Notes under the pieces: generated by a model
Databases searched by the model: none
What the model saw: only the letters and a program-made list of their open reading frames with translations
Told to the model about the DNA's origin: nothing
Part shown: positions 1 to 10,047 of the stretch, in pieces
Position numbering within the stretch: position 1 is the first letter of the stretch
Layout of the letters: the number at the start of each line of letters is the position of its first letter
Translations under genes and position numbers: made by a program
Source: Perkinsela sp. pyNocScin1
Taxonomy: Eukaryota > Euglenozoa > Kinetoplastea > Prokinetoplastida > Perkinselidae
DNA: 64,000 nt
Assembly: GCA_964019655.1 (NCBI GenBank)
Contig: CAXHTR010000007.1
Span: 62,001-126,000 of the forward strand
Direction of reading: 5' to 3'

Positions 1-305
1 CTCCAGCACTCAAGAGTCTCAACCTTGGATACAACGAATTTCAAGGGTCGCTGACTTTCGACGCACTGCCGCTTACGCTGGAGATGCTGAACATCAGCGA
101 GAATAAATTCTGCGGCGAAATCGACTTACTTCGTCTCCCAAAGAGCGTAAGGCGGCTCATAGCATCTGATAATTGCTTTTTGGGGGTCGCACGCATTCCA
201 GCGGACACGCACTGTGCTATCATTCTTCGGTATAACTCAATCAGTGGAGTCGTCGACGCCGAAGGTATAGATCACCCTCGTAAAAGTCAGTTTCTACTTG
301 TATAG
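1..305 (+). CDS. LRR protein, 3' end only (cut by window edge)
   Basis: The frame is open from base 3 to a TAG at 303-305, so only about 100 C-terminal residues lie in the window. Three LRR units of the local LPxxLxxLxLxxNxFxG type can be read (GYNEFQGS, SENKFCGE, then a degenerate last unit). The protein ends in a short non-repeat tail. The strand and the gap of about 120 bp to the next LRR locus match the array that follows. The leader and cap, if present, lie outside the window. The family assignment is clear; the function is unknown. Confidence 0.85.
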   Translation, partial: PALKSLNLGYNEFQGSLTFDALPLTLEMLNISENKFCGEIDLLRLPKSVRRLIASDNCFLGVARIPADTHCAIILRYNSISGVVDAEGIDHPRKSQFLLV

Positions 306-427
306 GAATCTTACATAATAGAGTTACTATCTCAGATCAAAGAAATGCAGCATTGAAACCTCATTGTGAAGTGAAAGCGAGAAAATATCTATTTTTCCTA
401 ACGTATGTTTCTGACAATATCACACTT

Positions 428-1241
428 ATGTAATTCCTTCTCAGCAGTGCAGATTCCGCCCTTGGCCGCTTCAACATCGATTCCATGTCAGACCAGTACG
501 TCATGGAGCTCCTGGTGACTACTGACTTCCCGGATTTCGATCCACTGATAGACCCGACTTTCGATCCACCACTCAATTTTCATGACAGTGACGGTGAGTT
601 CCTCGACAAGTGCAAGTGGGGGGGGGGGGGGCGTAGAGTGCGACGAAGATGGCTATGTAGTCGAAATAAACTGGGATGATGAAATATGGGCGGTCGGCGC
701 AATTTCGCTCGATATGCTTCCCCGCAGGCTTCGCGTTTTTTGCTCAGTCTCGAAGCCGTTTGTTTTCCAGAATATCGGTGGGACTCTGCGCACAGCGCTG
801 CTCCCACCAGGGCTTAAGAGCTTTAAGCTTATGGACCACGATTTCGGGGGAACGATCGACCTGTTGCATCTGCCAGTTACTATGGAAAAATTTCGCGCCT
901 CGCACAACAACTTTACGGGCGAAATAGAACTGACTGGCCTGCCGGAGCCGCTCTACAAGCTTGGCTTGAGCTGGAACAAGCTGTGCGGGGAGCTCAACCT
1001 CGAACATCTCCCAAGTGCGCTGCAGTGGCTCAATCTGTCAAACAATAACTTTATGGGTGAAATATCACTCAGATCACTCCCAGAAGCGCTCAAGGAGCTC
1101 GACGTGCATAAAAATGCGCTGACAGGGCGATTGGATTTTTCGAGCCTGCCGCTCGATATGGTCGCCCTCTATCTCGAAGCGAACGCTTTTGACGCCATTG
1201 ATGAGAGCGAAATTCCAAGTGCGGTGGATATACGGATATGA
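428..1241 (+). pseudogene. LRR gene with stop at codon 2 and poly-G frameshift
   Basis: The family head is recognisable: an ATG at 428, a hydrophobic leader, then ADSALGRF and SDQYVMELL. However, codon 2 is TAA (431-433). After the cap residues DKCKW a run of 14 G (618-631) shifts the frame, and the rest (VECDEDG, then about 6 LRR units) continues one base out of phase to the TGA at 1239-1241. Removing one G, or adding two, would rejoin the frames. Related caps have only two residues between W and V, so the G run also lengthens this spot. Apart from these two lesions the LRR part is intact, so decay is recent, the run is length-variable, or the tract is a sequencing error. Confidence 0.75.
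618..631 (+). repeat. Homopolymer of 14 G inside an LRR coding region
   Basis: Fourteen consecutive G sit exactly at the cap cysteine motif of the LRR gene at 428-1241 and put its two halves out of frame. Tracts of this length are prone to slippage during both replication and sequencing. Confidence 0.9.
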
Positions 1242-1804
1242 GGTAGTACGCAGGAGTTTGAGCGACGATAAGCGTTTGAATGAAAAATAGAGCTATGATG
1301 TTCTAATCTTCTAATTTTTTTTGTGTACATTCTTTTAAATTACTATGTCAAATTCGAAATGTAGCAGTGCATGAAGATTTTTCGGGCTGTGTCAGCGTTT
1401 GGTTCATGAAAGACCAATCACGATTCCAGGTGACTTTATGCATTTAACTGCAAACTGAAGAGTATGGCATACAAAACCTTCTCAAGCATAGTGTGGCCCA
1501 AACTCTGAATAAAGGCATTTTCGGGGATGATCTGGAAATTTTCTGATGTACGATGCGATCCGATGAATATAGAAAACCACGTGACATCCTATGAATCGCC
1601 TGTAGTATCGGAGTAAGCTGAGATTTCATAGAGTCATAAAAAACCAGTCAGCTGAAAATTTTTGAAAGGCTAAGCAGCTTGCTTTCATCAGAGTATTGCT
1701 TGAGCTCATGCCTATTCTTCCTTATTATTATTCCTTATTTCTTCAAAATTCGTTGAAATTATCGTACATCAACATCCAATTTTGTACATTTCTCTATTGG
1801 TCCA
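1242..1804. other. Intergenic, nothing recognised
   Basis: AT-rich spacer between two LRR loci. The last 70 bases before the next ATG are pyrimidine-rich, which would fit a trans-splice acceptor region in a euglenozoan, but no specific site can be assigned. Confidence 0.5.
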
Positions 1805-2707
1805 ATGCTGGCGCTCCTCTGCATCGACCTCACAATGGCCAACAAGGTCAACGAGATGATCACCACACAGACGACGCTTATCGAAAAACTCCTCACCGGT
1901 GTGTCCAACATCGACGCCATCAGCACCAAGCGGGGCCACTTCGGCCAGCGGTACACCATCGAGAATGTCTGCCATTGGGTGGGCATTTACTGCGACGCCG
2001 AAGGGAACGTCGTCACTGTCGCGTACACTGCCGGCCAGATTGAGGGGCAGATGCAGATCGACTTTGCGCCACCGACGGTCACAACGATCAAAGTCGTGCA
2101 GTCACCAGTTGGCGGCACCATCAGCTGCGAAGCGCTGCCGCGTAAACTCAATAAGCTCTTCGTCACAAAGAATTATTTTTCGAGTAGTTTGCACCTGCCA
2201 GCGCTTCCTCGAACGCTCACTGAGTGCCACCTGTGTGTCAACTCCTTTTCAGGCGAAATAGAGCTCGATAGCCTTCCGCTGAAGCTTATGGTGCTCGATC
2301 TGAGCAAGAACCAGCTCTCGGGGAGCTTGAATCTCACGGCACTGCCACAGCTGCTGCGAGAGCTCAATCTCTCGAGAAACGCTTTCTCGGGGAGTATCGA
2401 CCTGACAAAGCTGAAGCGGCCGCTCCGGCTCGACGTCGGGTTCAATTCGCTGAGTGGGTCACTAAACCTCACGAACCTCATGCCGAACGACCCGATCTTC
2501 CGGAATCGGCTCTTTCTGAACAACAACCAGTTCTGCGGGAGCGTCGACCTCTCGTGGCTGCCCGAGGGCAGCGAGGTGAGCCTGTCGACAAACAAGCTCT
2601 GTGGGACGGTGGACCTTCTCGACGTCCCGAGGCAGAACCAGCTGATCCTCGAGAACAACCCGCGGCTCATCGTGCTGCACCAAGAAGAGTTTGAGAAGCA
2701 AGCGTAG
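1805..2707 (+). CDS. LRR protein, long type (300 aa)
   Basis: The ATG at 1805 gives a short hydrophobic leader (MLALLCIDL), then the family cap with CHWVGIYCDAEG in place of the usual C-x-W-x-x-V-x-C. About seven LRR units follow, several of the canonical 23-residue form (LDLSKNQLSGSLNLTALP, LNLSRNAFSGSIDL). The tail ends in a short charged stretch. It lacks the LGRF motif seen after the leader in most relatives. LRR domains bind proteins or other ligands; an exported or surface role is inferred from the leader and family. No membrane anchor is visible after the repeats. Confidence 0.85.
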   Translation: MLALLCIDLTMANKVNEMITTQTTLIEKLLTGVSNIDAISTKRGHFGQRYTIENVCHWVGIYCDAEGNVVTVAYTAGQIEGQMQIDFAPPTVTTIKVVQSPVGGTISCEALPRKLNKLFVTKNYFSSSLHLPALPRTLTECHLCVNSFSGEIELDSLPLKLMVLDLSKNQLSGSLNLTALPQLLRELNLSRNAFSGSIDLTKLKRPLRLDVGFNSLSGSLNLTNLMPNDPIFRNRLFLNNNQFCGSVDLSWLPEGSEVSLSTNKLCGTVDLLDVPRQNQLILENNPRLIVLHQEEFEKQA

Positions 2708-3317
2708 GGGGAATTCATGAATGAAATGGCATAGAGTGTACATCAAAGGTAAATTTTTTTATTGGAAAGTGAAGAGGTAGTACCAGTGAGCGTTTTGAAA
2801 ATTTGAATGATGATGAAGGTGTTTACACCAGTGAGACCTGCTCTGTGAGAAATTCATTTCAATGGCTTATTGGGAGAATTTGAAGAGCGCATTCTATCTC
2901 ATCAAGATCCCATGATCAACCATAGCTTCAAATCGAGAAATTCCTGACCATCTCTCTATAAAAAAAGCGCTTACTCAAACAAACTTGGGAAGGAAGGCAC
3001 GGCCTACTGGCTACGAAGAGTAAAAAACTTGGCCGCATATGAGTTCCATTCAAAGTCTCTCATAGTAAGTCACAAGAATAGAGCATGAGCCATTTCAGAT
3101 GCTTCATCTTAAAATCACCTTTGAGATTCGATACGGCTACACTCAGACCTTCAGAGCCAAGGAAACATCTTTACAGAAGAAACATTCCGTTTCGTCTCAC
3201 CTTGTACACGTAGACACAATTCAAGAAATGATTAGATCCTCAAAATCTGCAGTGATCACTTGTCGTTGATTCCAATTTTTCCAATTTTCAAATTCTTGGC
3301 GTTTCCAAATTCTTCAC
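2708..3317. other. Intergenic, nothing recognised
   Basis: AT-rich spacer of about 600 bp. The 50 bases before the following ATG are rich in T and C. No ORF, repeat or RNA gene could be supported. Confidence 0.5.
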
Positions 3318-3911
3318 ATGATCCAATTACTTCCGAATTCTGCATTCTGCGCCGAGGCCGGCCGAGTCGACCGTTCCATGCTCACCGACCACCAGCTCAT
3401 GCAGATTTTCTTCACACCCGACGATTTCGAGGAGGCCCGCCGTGAGCTCGGTGGGGACGAGGACAACGCGTGCCTGTGGGCGGGCGTTACCTGCATCCCC
3501 GCGCACCGCATCGACACAATCGAATGGGACAGGAATTTCGATTTCGGGCGACCCTCCCTTGGTTTGTCCGGGAGCATCGACTTCTCTTGCCTACCACCGC
3601 TGCTCATGAGCCTCCGTCTATCTCGGCAGAAATTCAAAGGGGAACTAGACACAAGCGCTCTCCCAAAGAACCTCAAGCAATTTTCTGTGCGCGAGTGCGG
3701 GCTCGACGGGGCTGTCGACCTGGGCAACCTGCCGCGGGCGATGGAATATTTTGATGTCCGATGGAACAACGTCAGCGGAATTGTCAATGTTCACAGCATT
3801 CCACCCAGTATCAAAATTCTGGCGATTGAGGAGGCACACGTGAAAATCTGCGCGCTGCATATTGGCAAACTCCCGAAAAATGAATGTAGCCTCGTTCTCA
3901 AGGTCAATTGA
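3318..3911 (+). CDS. LRR protein, short type (197 aa)
   Basis: Starts MIQLLPNSAFCAEAGRV, followed by the family block LTDHQLMQIFFTPDDFEEAR and LGGDEDNAC, then CLWAGVTC as the cap. About four LRR units follow. The protein closes with the conserved end module of the short type, here IGKLPKNECSLVLKVN, which lacks the acidic and D-x-x-RV segment present in relatives; it stops at TGA 3909-3911. Next gene on the same strand begins 176 bp later. Role unknown beyond a probable exported LRR protein. Confidence 0.85.
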   Translation: MIQLLPNSAFCAEAGRVDRSMLTDHQLMQIFFTPDDFEEARRELGGDEDNACLWAGVTCIPAHRIDTIEWDRNFDFGRPSLGLSGSIDFSCLPPLLMSLRLSRQKFKGELDTSALPKNLKQFSVRECGLDGAVDLGNLPRAMEYFDVRWNNVSGIVNVHSIPPSIKILAIEEAHVKICALHIGKLPKNECSLVLKVN

Positions 3912-4087
3912 ATTGACAAGCTGACCTTTGAAGATAAAGCGGATGAGATGCGAGTCTATCTCACGAACAACATATCGCCATAGATTGAAATCCAGAAATG
4001 TAGCGTCTTTCAACAATTGTATCTTTCTATTGAAAGTCAGATCGCGATGCATTTCCTTCTTTCGATTTTGCCTACTGCACTTAGAAT

Positions 4088-5287
4088 ATGTTGCCCCTTG
4101 TGACCACAATCGATGGCTTGTCCCGCACGGACCTATTCGCTCTTCCAGACCAGGCACTGCTTGAAATTATCATCTCACAGTGCGACTCGCGCTTTCAACA
4201 GAAATTCAAAGACAGTGACGGGTGCTTCACAGAAATGTCTGATTGGAATGACTTTCAGGTTCGCGCAGACGGATCTGTTATAAAAGCGCACTTCCAAGAC
4301 GTGGGAAAGCCGGTTGGTACCGTAGTGCGCATCAAGCACTTTCCACCGAGGCTTGAGACATTCATCTTCCAATGCGTGCCTAATATGAACGTTCCCATCA
4401 AAATATCTTTCGGAACACTACCAAAAACACTCCAGCACTTTGAAGTCGAGCACGTGTACTTCCAGAACGCAGTAGATGTGTCCCTGCTGCCAGACAGTCT
4501 CACCTACTTTTCGATACACAGCTGCCAGAACGAGAGTACCATAACTTTCACAGATTTACCGAAAAGCCTCCGCGTCTTGAACATTTCGTTTACTTTGTTC
4601 ACTGGTCCTTTGAATCTCAGTGACCTTCCAGCGAGCCTCACGGACTGTGTCCTCGATGGCAATCAGTTTTACGGCAGTGTTGACTTGACAGAATTACCAC
4701 ATAGCCTCACGTGGCTCAATCTTCAGGAGAATAATGCGCTGGAGGGGAGCGTACCGCTCCAAAGCCTTCCAAAGGCAATAAAAGAAATCAATTTGTCGTA
4801 TAACTCGTTCCAGAGCAGTGTTGAGTGGGCCGATGCGCTGTCAGTTGCCAAGCATCTCTCCATAGCGCATAATCAGCTCTTTGGGGAAGTCGACTGGGTG
4901 AATGTCCCGCCAGCGCTCGAGTTCATCGACCTCTCGCACAATCAGCTGTGTGGGGCTCTGCTTTTCGGCGGCCTCCCACCAGCGCTCACCCAACTCCGGC
5001 TCCCAGGGAACAATTTTTCGGGGTCGGTTGACTTTGCGGGGGTGAACGATTGCCTCATGTACCTCGACATCAGTGACAACGCGCTGTGCGGCACGCTGCG
5101 CTTCGAGGATCTCCCGCGGGGAATCCTGCATCACCGCGTGGGTGTGATAGGGATCAGTGGGAATAATTTCACGGGAGATATTGAGGTCCCGGTGCGGGCA
5201 AACGCACACAACATCCAAATTGGTGGCAATGCGTTTGGGCATGTGAATGGGAAGCCGTACACAAAGGATGGGGTATTTTGGAAGTAA
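4088..5287 (+). CDS. LRR protein, long type (399 aa)
   Basis: Leader MLPLVTTIDGLSRTD, then a cap of the long type (DSDGCFTEMSDWNDFQV) in which the second cap cysteine is missing. Around eleven LRR units follow, with typical cores such as LDGNQFYGSVDL, LSHNQLCGAL and ISGNNFTGDIE. The tail ends with NGKPYTKDGVFWK and a TAA. It is one of the longest members of the array and appears intact. Confidence 0.85.
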   Translation: MLPLVTTIDGLSRTDLFALPDQALLEIIISQCDSRFQQKFKDSDGCFTEMSDWNDFQVRADGSVIKAHFQDVGKPVGTVVRIKHFPPRLETFIFQCVPNMNVPIKISFGTLPKTLQHFEVEHVYFQNAVDVSLLPDSLTYFSIHSCQNESTITFTDLPKSLRVLNISFTLFTGPLNLSDLPASLTDCVLDGNQFYGSVDLTELPHSLTWLNLQENNALEGSVPLQSLPKAIKEINLSYNSFQSSVEWADALSVAKHLSIAHNQLFGEVDWVNVPPALEFIDLSHNQLCGALLFGGLPPALTQLRLPGNNFSGSVDFAGVNDCLMYLDISDNALCGTLRFEDLPRGILHHRVGVIGISGNNFTGDIEVPVRANAHNIQIGGNAFGHVNGKPYTKDGVFWK

Positions 5288-5555
5288 GAGAAGAGGAAGT
5301 GACTGAGTGCCCGGGAGAACTTTTCTTTCTCAAAAATATGGCTCTGATACTGAGATCGTGAGAGCCCCCAGTTAGTGAGAGCCCCCAGAGCTTACCTGTA
5401 ACAGACTGAGCAGTGGTACATTGCCACCAGGCAGCAAAGTCCTTCTTTCCTATCGTTTTGTAAATGCTCCTTAAACCTCGAAGATTAATCGTATAGGGGA
5501 CGCACGTGGGATCGATGCAAAGCACATGATTTATCTGAATTTTCTTTCATTCAAA

Positions 5556-6530
5556 ATGTACCCTGCCTCTGCACTTCTCATTCATACAGCCGATCCGGCG
5601 CTTGGCCGTCTCTCACCTTCACTGCTCTCTGAACAGGCAATGATGGAGATTTGCGTCGCAGATCTGAGTTAAGAATCACTCCGGGGTTGGTGTCAAGATG
5701 AAAATGAAAACTTTCGCGACGTCTGCTCGTGGGACTACATCGAGTGCACCGACGGGCGTGTGACGCGGTTCGCGACCAATGACTTTTGGCACGGAGAGAT
5801 GGATTTTTCATTCCTACCCCGCAAAATGAAATCTTTCGAATTCACAGCGTTTGAGCTCCATCGCTTGGAAATCTATGGGACTATCGACACAGCAGCCCTG
5901 CCGGGTGACTTGGAGTCCTTTATTTTCGAGCAAGCGTGCCTGGGTGGCACAGTAGCCCTCGAAAGCCTTCCAGCGAGCATGCTCCACTTTTCCATCCCCA
6001 ACAACGGCTTTGAAGGGACTTGCGCGCTGCATAGACTCCCCAAAAACCTCAAGATTCTTGATCTATCACAGAACGAATTTATGGGAAGTGTCGCATTCGA
6101 TAACCTTCCGAAGGGGCTCGAAAAGATCAGTCTCCAAGGCAACGACTTTTCGGGTGAAGTGTCGCTCGAAAGTCTTCCGGATTCGCTCCAAATCATCGAC
6201 CTCTCAGAAAACAAACTGAGCGGCGAATTAAATCTCAGCAAAATTTCAAAAAATGTGCAGCACATCGGCCTGCAACACAATGCATTCACAGGAAAATTCT
6301 CAACCATCGGCATCGATATTGAGCAAAATATTCTGATTGAAGCACAAGAAAACAAGTTCGCAGAAGAGGCGATCATACCAGGTGGGGTAAGCTGGGGCTC
6401 TCTCCTGCGTGGGAGTGGTGTCAAGCGTGTCGTTGATGAACATGGCAAAGCACACAAAAACCAGGCGCAGTTCCTCGATGAAGAATGGGAGCAAGACATT
6501 TATATGGACTTCGATGCGATCCTTCACTGA
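5556..6530 (+). pseudogene. LRR gene with one in-frame TAA
   Basis: The ATG at 5556 opens a normal head (MYPASALLIHTADPALGRL, then LLSEQAMMEICVADLS). A TAA follows at 5670-5672, and the same frame carries on without further breaks through CQDENENFRDVCSWDYIECTDG and about seven LRR units to TGA at 6528-6530. The single stop sits in the linker before the cap, where relatives have a sense codon. Everything downstream looks under coding constraint, so this is either a very young pseudogene, stop read-through, or a base error. TAA is used as a normal terminator by neighbouring genes, which argues against reassignment. Confidence 0.8.
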
Positions 6531-7051
6531 TGAAATGCGGTGCTATACGTTTTGAATTCAATAGGATTGAATTGAGTTTTTTGAATCGAGCAGTAATGCC
6601 AAGACATGGTGAGCTGTGCAGCAGTGGTTAGAATAGATTTGGAATGAGTGTTCGGTTTAGTTAAAGTCGAGCTTTTTGAAAGGCGATGGTTTTCTTTCAT
6701 TTTGGATGGGGTGGCTAAAGGGCAAAAAGGAAGAAGTGTAAGGCTTGATTTTTCAAAGAGTGGAACCCCTTTCCAACCTTTTATTAACAGTGGCTTGGCC
6801 GAGTTGAGTCAGAAAAAGTTTCATCTTATCGTAGAGTCTGTATCCGCACAAGTATGCGAGCATGTGGTAGCGAATGAAGAGCCTCGTTTCCTTCGTATTG
6901 CGTCAAAGAATCTTATGGCTTATATAACGGCTTCGTAGATGTACTGTCGTCGATAGACGCATGAAAAAGAGGCGCATTGATAAATGGGATGAAATTATGA
7001 TCTTTTCACCTGAATGATAGACTATCCACAATCAACTTTTCTTCAAAACCA
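6531..7051. other. Intergenic, nothing convincing
   Basis: About 520 bp. A 96-codon open frame lies at 6648-6938, but it begins at GTG, has no early ATG and resembles nothing I know, so it is not called a gene. The last 30 bases before the next ATG are T/C-rich. Confidence 0.5.
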
Positions 7052-7678
7052 ATGCTCAAACTTTTCTTTACTGACCACATCCCAGTCGGCCGATTCAGCC
7101 CATCTTCGCTCCCAGACCAGGCGCTCATGGAGCTAATGTACACGCCAGACATTCCCGCGCATGCAGAAGAGGAGCTCTATCTCTATGAAGATAGCGCATG
7201 CGCGTGGCGGCTCGTCGAGTGTGACACGGATGGAAATGTCCAAAAAATTGACTGGCACACGCCCGGCTTGCAGCTTTTCGGCTCTATAGACTTCGCGATG
7301 CTCCCACACAAAATCAGCCACTTTCGACTCTTCAGGCAGTACGTCGAGGGAGAAATCAATGTGCGAGGGCTGCCCGCCACCATGCGGTACTTTTGCGTTG
7401 AGCTGTGCCTGTGCAGTGGGACAGTTGACCTGCGCAGTGTCCCGACGGCGATGGAGGTGCTCATTCTGAAAGAGAATATGCTCACGGGGATAACAGACAT
7501 ACAGAACTTGCCCGAAGGAATGAAAACACTCGTCGTTGCGGAAAAAGACATTAAAAATGTGCGCATTCGCGTGGCAGAGCTTCCGGGCAGAGACTTGAAA
7601 GTTGATCTCCGTGGGTGTGGTGCGATAGCAGCGGTATTTGATGTTGAAAGTGATAGAGGCAGAGTATTGATGGACTAA
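7052..7678 (+). CDS. LRR protein, short type (208 aa)
   Basis: Leader MLKLFFTDHIPVGRF, then LPDQALMELMYTPD, an acidic linker and the cap CAWRLVECDTDG. About four LRR units follow, ending in the short-type C-terminal module (VAELPGRDLKVDLRGCG, then an acidic stretch and RVLMD). It has the same strand and layout as the two genes downstream (8039 and 8809), so the three form a same-direction series of similar members. Confidence 0.85.
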   Translation: MLKLFFTDHIPVGRFSPSSLPDQALMELMYTPDIPAHAEEELYLYEDSACAWRLVECDTDGNVQKIDWHTPGLQLFGSIDFAMLPHKISHFRLFRQYVEGEINVRGLPATMRYFCVELCLCSGTVDLRSVPTAMEVLILKENMLTGITDIQNLPEGMKTLVVAEKDIKNVRIRVAELPGRDLKVDLRGCGAIAAVFDVESDRGRVLMD

Positions 7679-8038
7679 GGCAGTGCTGCCTCAGGCCAGG
7701 ATGCGAACACCACCGTTTCAATACAATGAATTTTCAACATCACCTATGCCAGTTATCTCTACCATGACGTCGGCATGAACCTGAAGAAGAGATAAGTTTC
7801 TGTGAACTTTTTGTTCTCAAAAGCACCGAGTTCAGTCGCTAGGGTCACCAAATTTTAGGCTCAGATATGTGCTTGAACTTTCTTTGCGTGATTTTCAAAA
7901 TTTACTCAACAACCGTTCTATCACACAAGTCGAATTTAAGTTGGTACGCCCCAAATCTTCGATGACTTAGTTTTTTCTCTCTTTTGTATTCCCCAAAAGT
8001 CAAAATATGCTCACGCTCACCCCCACTATATAAATACA
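7679..8038. other. Intergenic, nothing recognised
   Basis: About 360 bp, AT-rich. TATATAAAT lies only a few bases before the next ATG, too close to act as a normal TATA box, so no promoter is called. Confidence 0.5.
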
Positions 8039-8695
8039 ATGTATTTATTACTTGGAATCGACAAATCAGCTGATCAACACCTCGGGCGCATGACAAAAGA
8101 CATGCTCAGCGATGCTGAGATGATGCTGCTCTTTTTCACCCCTGCGAGCTATGAAGAAGCCCGGAAACAGCTGGGAGGTGACGCAGACGACCCTTGCTCG
8201 TGGTGTGAAGTCGAATGCATCGAAAAAGACGTCGTCGAGATCGATTGGCTCGAGATGGACCTCAAGCTTACTGGATCTATCGAATTCGCCATGACACCAA
8301 GGAAGGTTCGGCACCTGGCCCTCTACAGGCAGAATCTCTCTGGGTCGATAGACATGCAGTCACTTCCGCCCAATCTCACATATTTTGCAGTGCAAATGTG
8401 CCTTTTCTCTGGATCAATTGTACTCGACAACTTGCCGAGCAAACTTGAATACATGCTCATTATGGACAATAAAATCGATAGTGTACACGAAATTCGAAAT
8501 CTTCCCCTACACCTCAAATCATTCACTATCCAAGAGGAAAATGTTCAGCAGGATGTACTCGACGTTGGCGCGCTTCCACCTGGAAACTACGAGATTGAGC
8601 TCATTGCGTGCCAAATCGGCAAGATTCAGTACGAAGATGAAAATGACGCTACCTGCGTCAAAATTGAGCCAAAGCGCGTTTACGTTGTGTACTAG
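8039..8695 (+). CDS. LRR protein, short type (218 aa)
   Basis: Leader MYLLLGIDKSADQHLGRM, followed by LSDAEMMLLFFTPASYEEAR, LGGDADDPC and the cap CSWCEVECIEKD. About four LRR units, then a C-terminal module (VGALPPGNYEIELIACQ) with a longer basic tail ending KRVYVVY. The DNA is more AT-rich in wobble positions than the gene at 8809. Only 113 bp separate it from that gene. Confidence 0.85.
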   Translation: MYLLLGIDKSADQHLGRMTKDMLSDAEMMLLFFTPASYEEARKQLGGDADDPCSWCEVECIEKDVVEIDWLEMDLKLTGSIEFAMTPRKVRHLALYRQNLSGSIDMQSLPPNLTYFAVQMCLFSGSIVLDNLPSKLEYMLIMDNKIDSVHEIRNLPLHLKSFTIQEENVQQDVLDVGALPPGNYEIELIACQIGKIQYEDENDATCVKIEPKRVYVVY

Positions 8696-8808
8696 AAATA
8701 ATGAGGGTTTGGTAGACCAAAGTGGGATATACTCATTATTCAACAGCTTCCACCTCTTTCGTTGAATTGCAACTTAGATACCATATCTGACTTCTCATCA
8801 TACTTCCA

Positions 8809-9435
8809 ATGCACCTTTTACTCCAAAGCGCTGACTTCTCCCCACTCGGCCGCTTTGACCCTGCAACGCTCACCGAGCAGGAAGTAATGGAAATAATGTT
8901 CGCTCCAGACAATTTCGATCAGGCACGCGTACAACTCGGTGGTGGCGGCGAAGACCGATGTAGCTGGCTCGGTGTCGAGTGCAACAAGGCAAAGAATGTC
9001 ACATCGATCATCTGGCACGGCACAGTAATTGCGCTCAAGGGGAATTTCAACTTTGAAATGCTCCCGACACACCTGACGAGGCTCATTCTGTACATGCAAG
9101 AGATGAGCGGCGAGATACAGACCTCAAGGCTCCCCGAAGGCCTCGACATGCTCATCGTGCAGGCGTGTCACTTCACGGGGACAGTCGACATGCAGTCGCT
9201 GCCGCCTAAACTCCGCAAGCTCATCATCACAGGGAACGAGATCACCCACATCAGCGACATCCGGGGCCTTCCAAAGCGCATGGAGATCTGCAAGGTCAAC
9301 GAGATGAACGTGCGGGAAGCAAAAATTTTCGTTGGGAAGCTCCCGAGCAGTGCGCTCGAGATTGACCTGCGGGACTGTCGGATAGAGAAACTCATCTTTG
9401 AATATGAGCGTGATAGAGAGCGTGTGCTAGTATAA
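8809..9435 (+). CDS. LRR protein, short type (208 aa)
   Basis: Textbook member: leader MHLLLQSADFSPLGRF, LTEQEVMEIMFAPDNFDQAR, a glycine stretch replacing GGD, and cap CSWLGVECNKAK. Four LRR units follow, then VGKLPSSALEIDLRDC and the closing D-RERVLV. Ends at TAA 9433-9435. It is the last intact plus-strand gene before the tail-to-tail junction with the minus-strand LRR block. Confidence 0.88.
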   Translation: MHLLLQSADFSPLGRFDPATLTEQEVMEIMFAPDNFDQARVQLGGGGEDRCSWLGVECNKAKNVTSIIWHGTVIALKGNFNFEMLPTHLTRLILYMQEMSGEIQTSRLPEGLDMLIVQACHFTGTVDMQSLPPKLRKLIITGNEITHISDIRGLPKRMEICKVNEMNVREAKIFVGKLPSSALEIDLRDCRIEKLIFEYERDRERVLV

Positions 9436-9531
9436 AAGAGGTCCGCTCAGTCAGAATCATCTATAAATAATGAGAGATAGAGACGATTTTTCGGGGCTTA
9501 TTTTGAAGTTTGTATTTCTAGAAATTTTTCA

Positions 9532-9639
9532 ATGGTTCGGTTACTTTTCGCATTTTGCCTCTTCGCTCATGTGACCTCAAGGGTTGATCCCGTGATGCTG
9601 CTCGAAAAGAGTACGGCATCGAAGATAAAGATAAGGTAA
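9532..9639 (+). CDS. 35-codon secreted-type leader or first exon
   Basis: ATG at 9532 starts MVRLLFAFCLFAHVTSRVD, a proper n-region plus hydrophobic core with an S/R-type end, longer than the leaders of the LRR genes. The frame ends after 35 codons at a TAA that overlaps a donor-like AAG/GTAAGG at 9635. A second GTAAG follows at 9768 and pyrimidine-AG sites precede 9727, 9740 and 9890. It may be the head of a lost gene, a tiny secreted peptide, or a first exon; introns would be exceptional here. Low confidence. Confidence 0.3.
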   Translation: MVRLLFAFCLFAHVTSRVDPVMLLEKSTASKIKIR

Positions 9640-10047
9640 GGGCAACTTATGTCCTCATATTATCAAGTTCTCTCTAAAATTCGCCATAAGCGCACTCGGA
9701 AGCCGAATGAGATCAGTTGTACCTTCACAGCGTATCTTTGCAGAGGAGTTGCACTTCGGCGACAAGTAAGCTACATACAAAGATAGCTTTGTTTCTCGCA
9801 TGTTTCCCTCATGTCGGCTGCATTCTGAGATATAGACACATTTCAGTGGCCTGACTGATGGATATTTCCGCTGCGCAGAAATATCGATGAAGAAAATCGA
9901 GCGAATCGAGGTGCGCATCGTGCACTTCCCTTTCGAACACAGGAAGCCATTTACATCCAATCAAACGAATAAATTAAAAAAAGATGCGGAAAGTCAACAC
10001 ATACAACAGGTACACGACTTTCCATCCTATCGCACAAGATCCCATCC

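Noticed and set aside
428-445. Micro-intron GTAATTCCTTCTCAG removing the codon-2 stop
   Set aside because: It would be 15 nt, and its removal would delete leader residues that align with relatives.
428-6530. Reassignment of TAA to a sense codon
   Set aside because: Several intact neighbours (4088, 7052, 8809) and others end at TAA, and only two family members have internal TAA.
6648-6938. 96-codon frame as a gene
   Set aside because: Starts at GTG, no early ATG, no family features.
8027-8035. TATA box before the LRR gene at 8039
   Set aside because: Lies four bases before the ATG; likely AT-rich chance.
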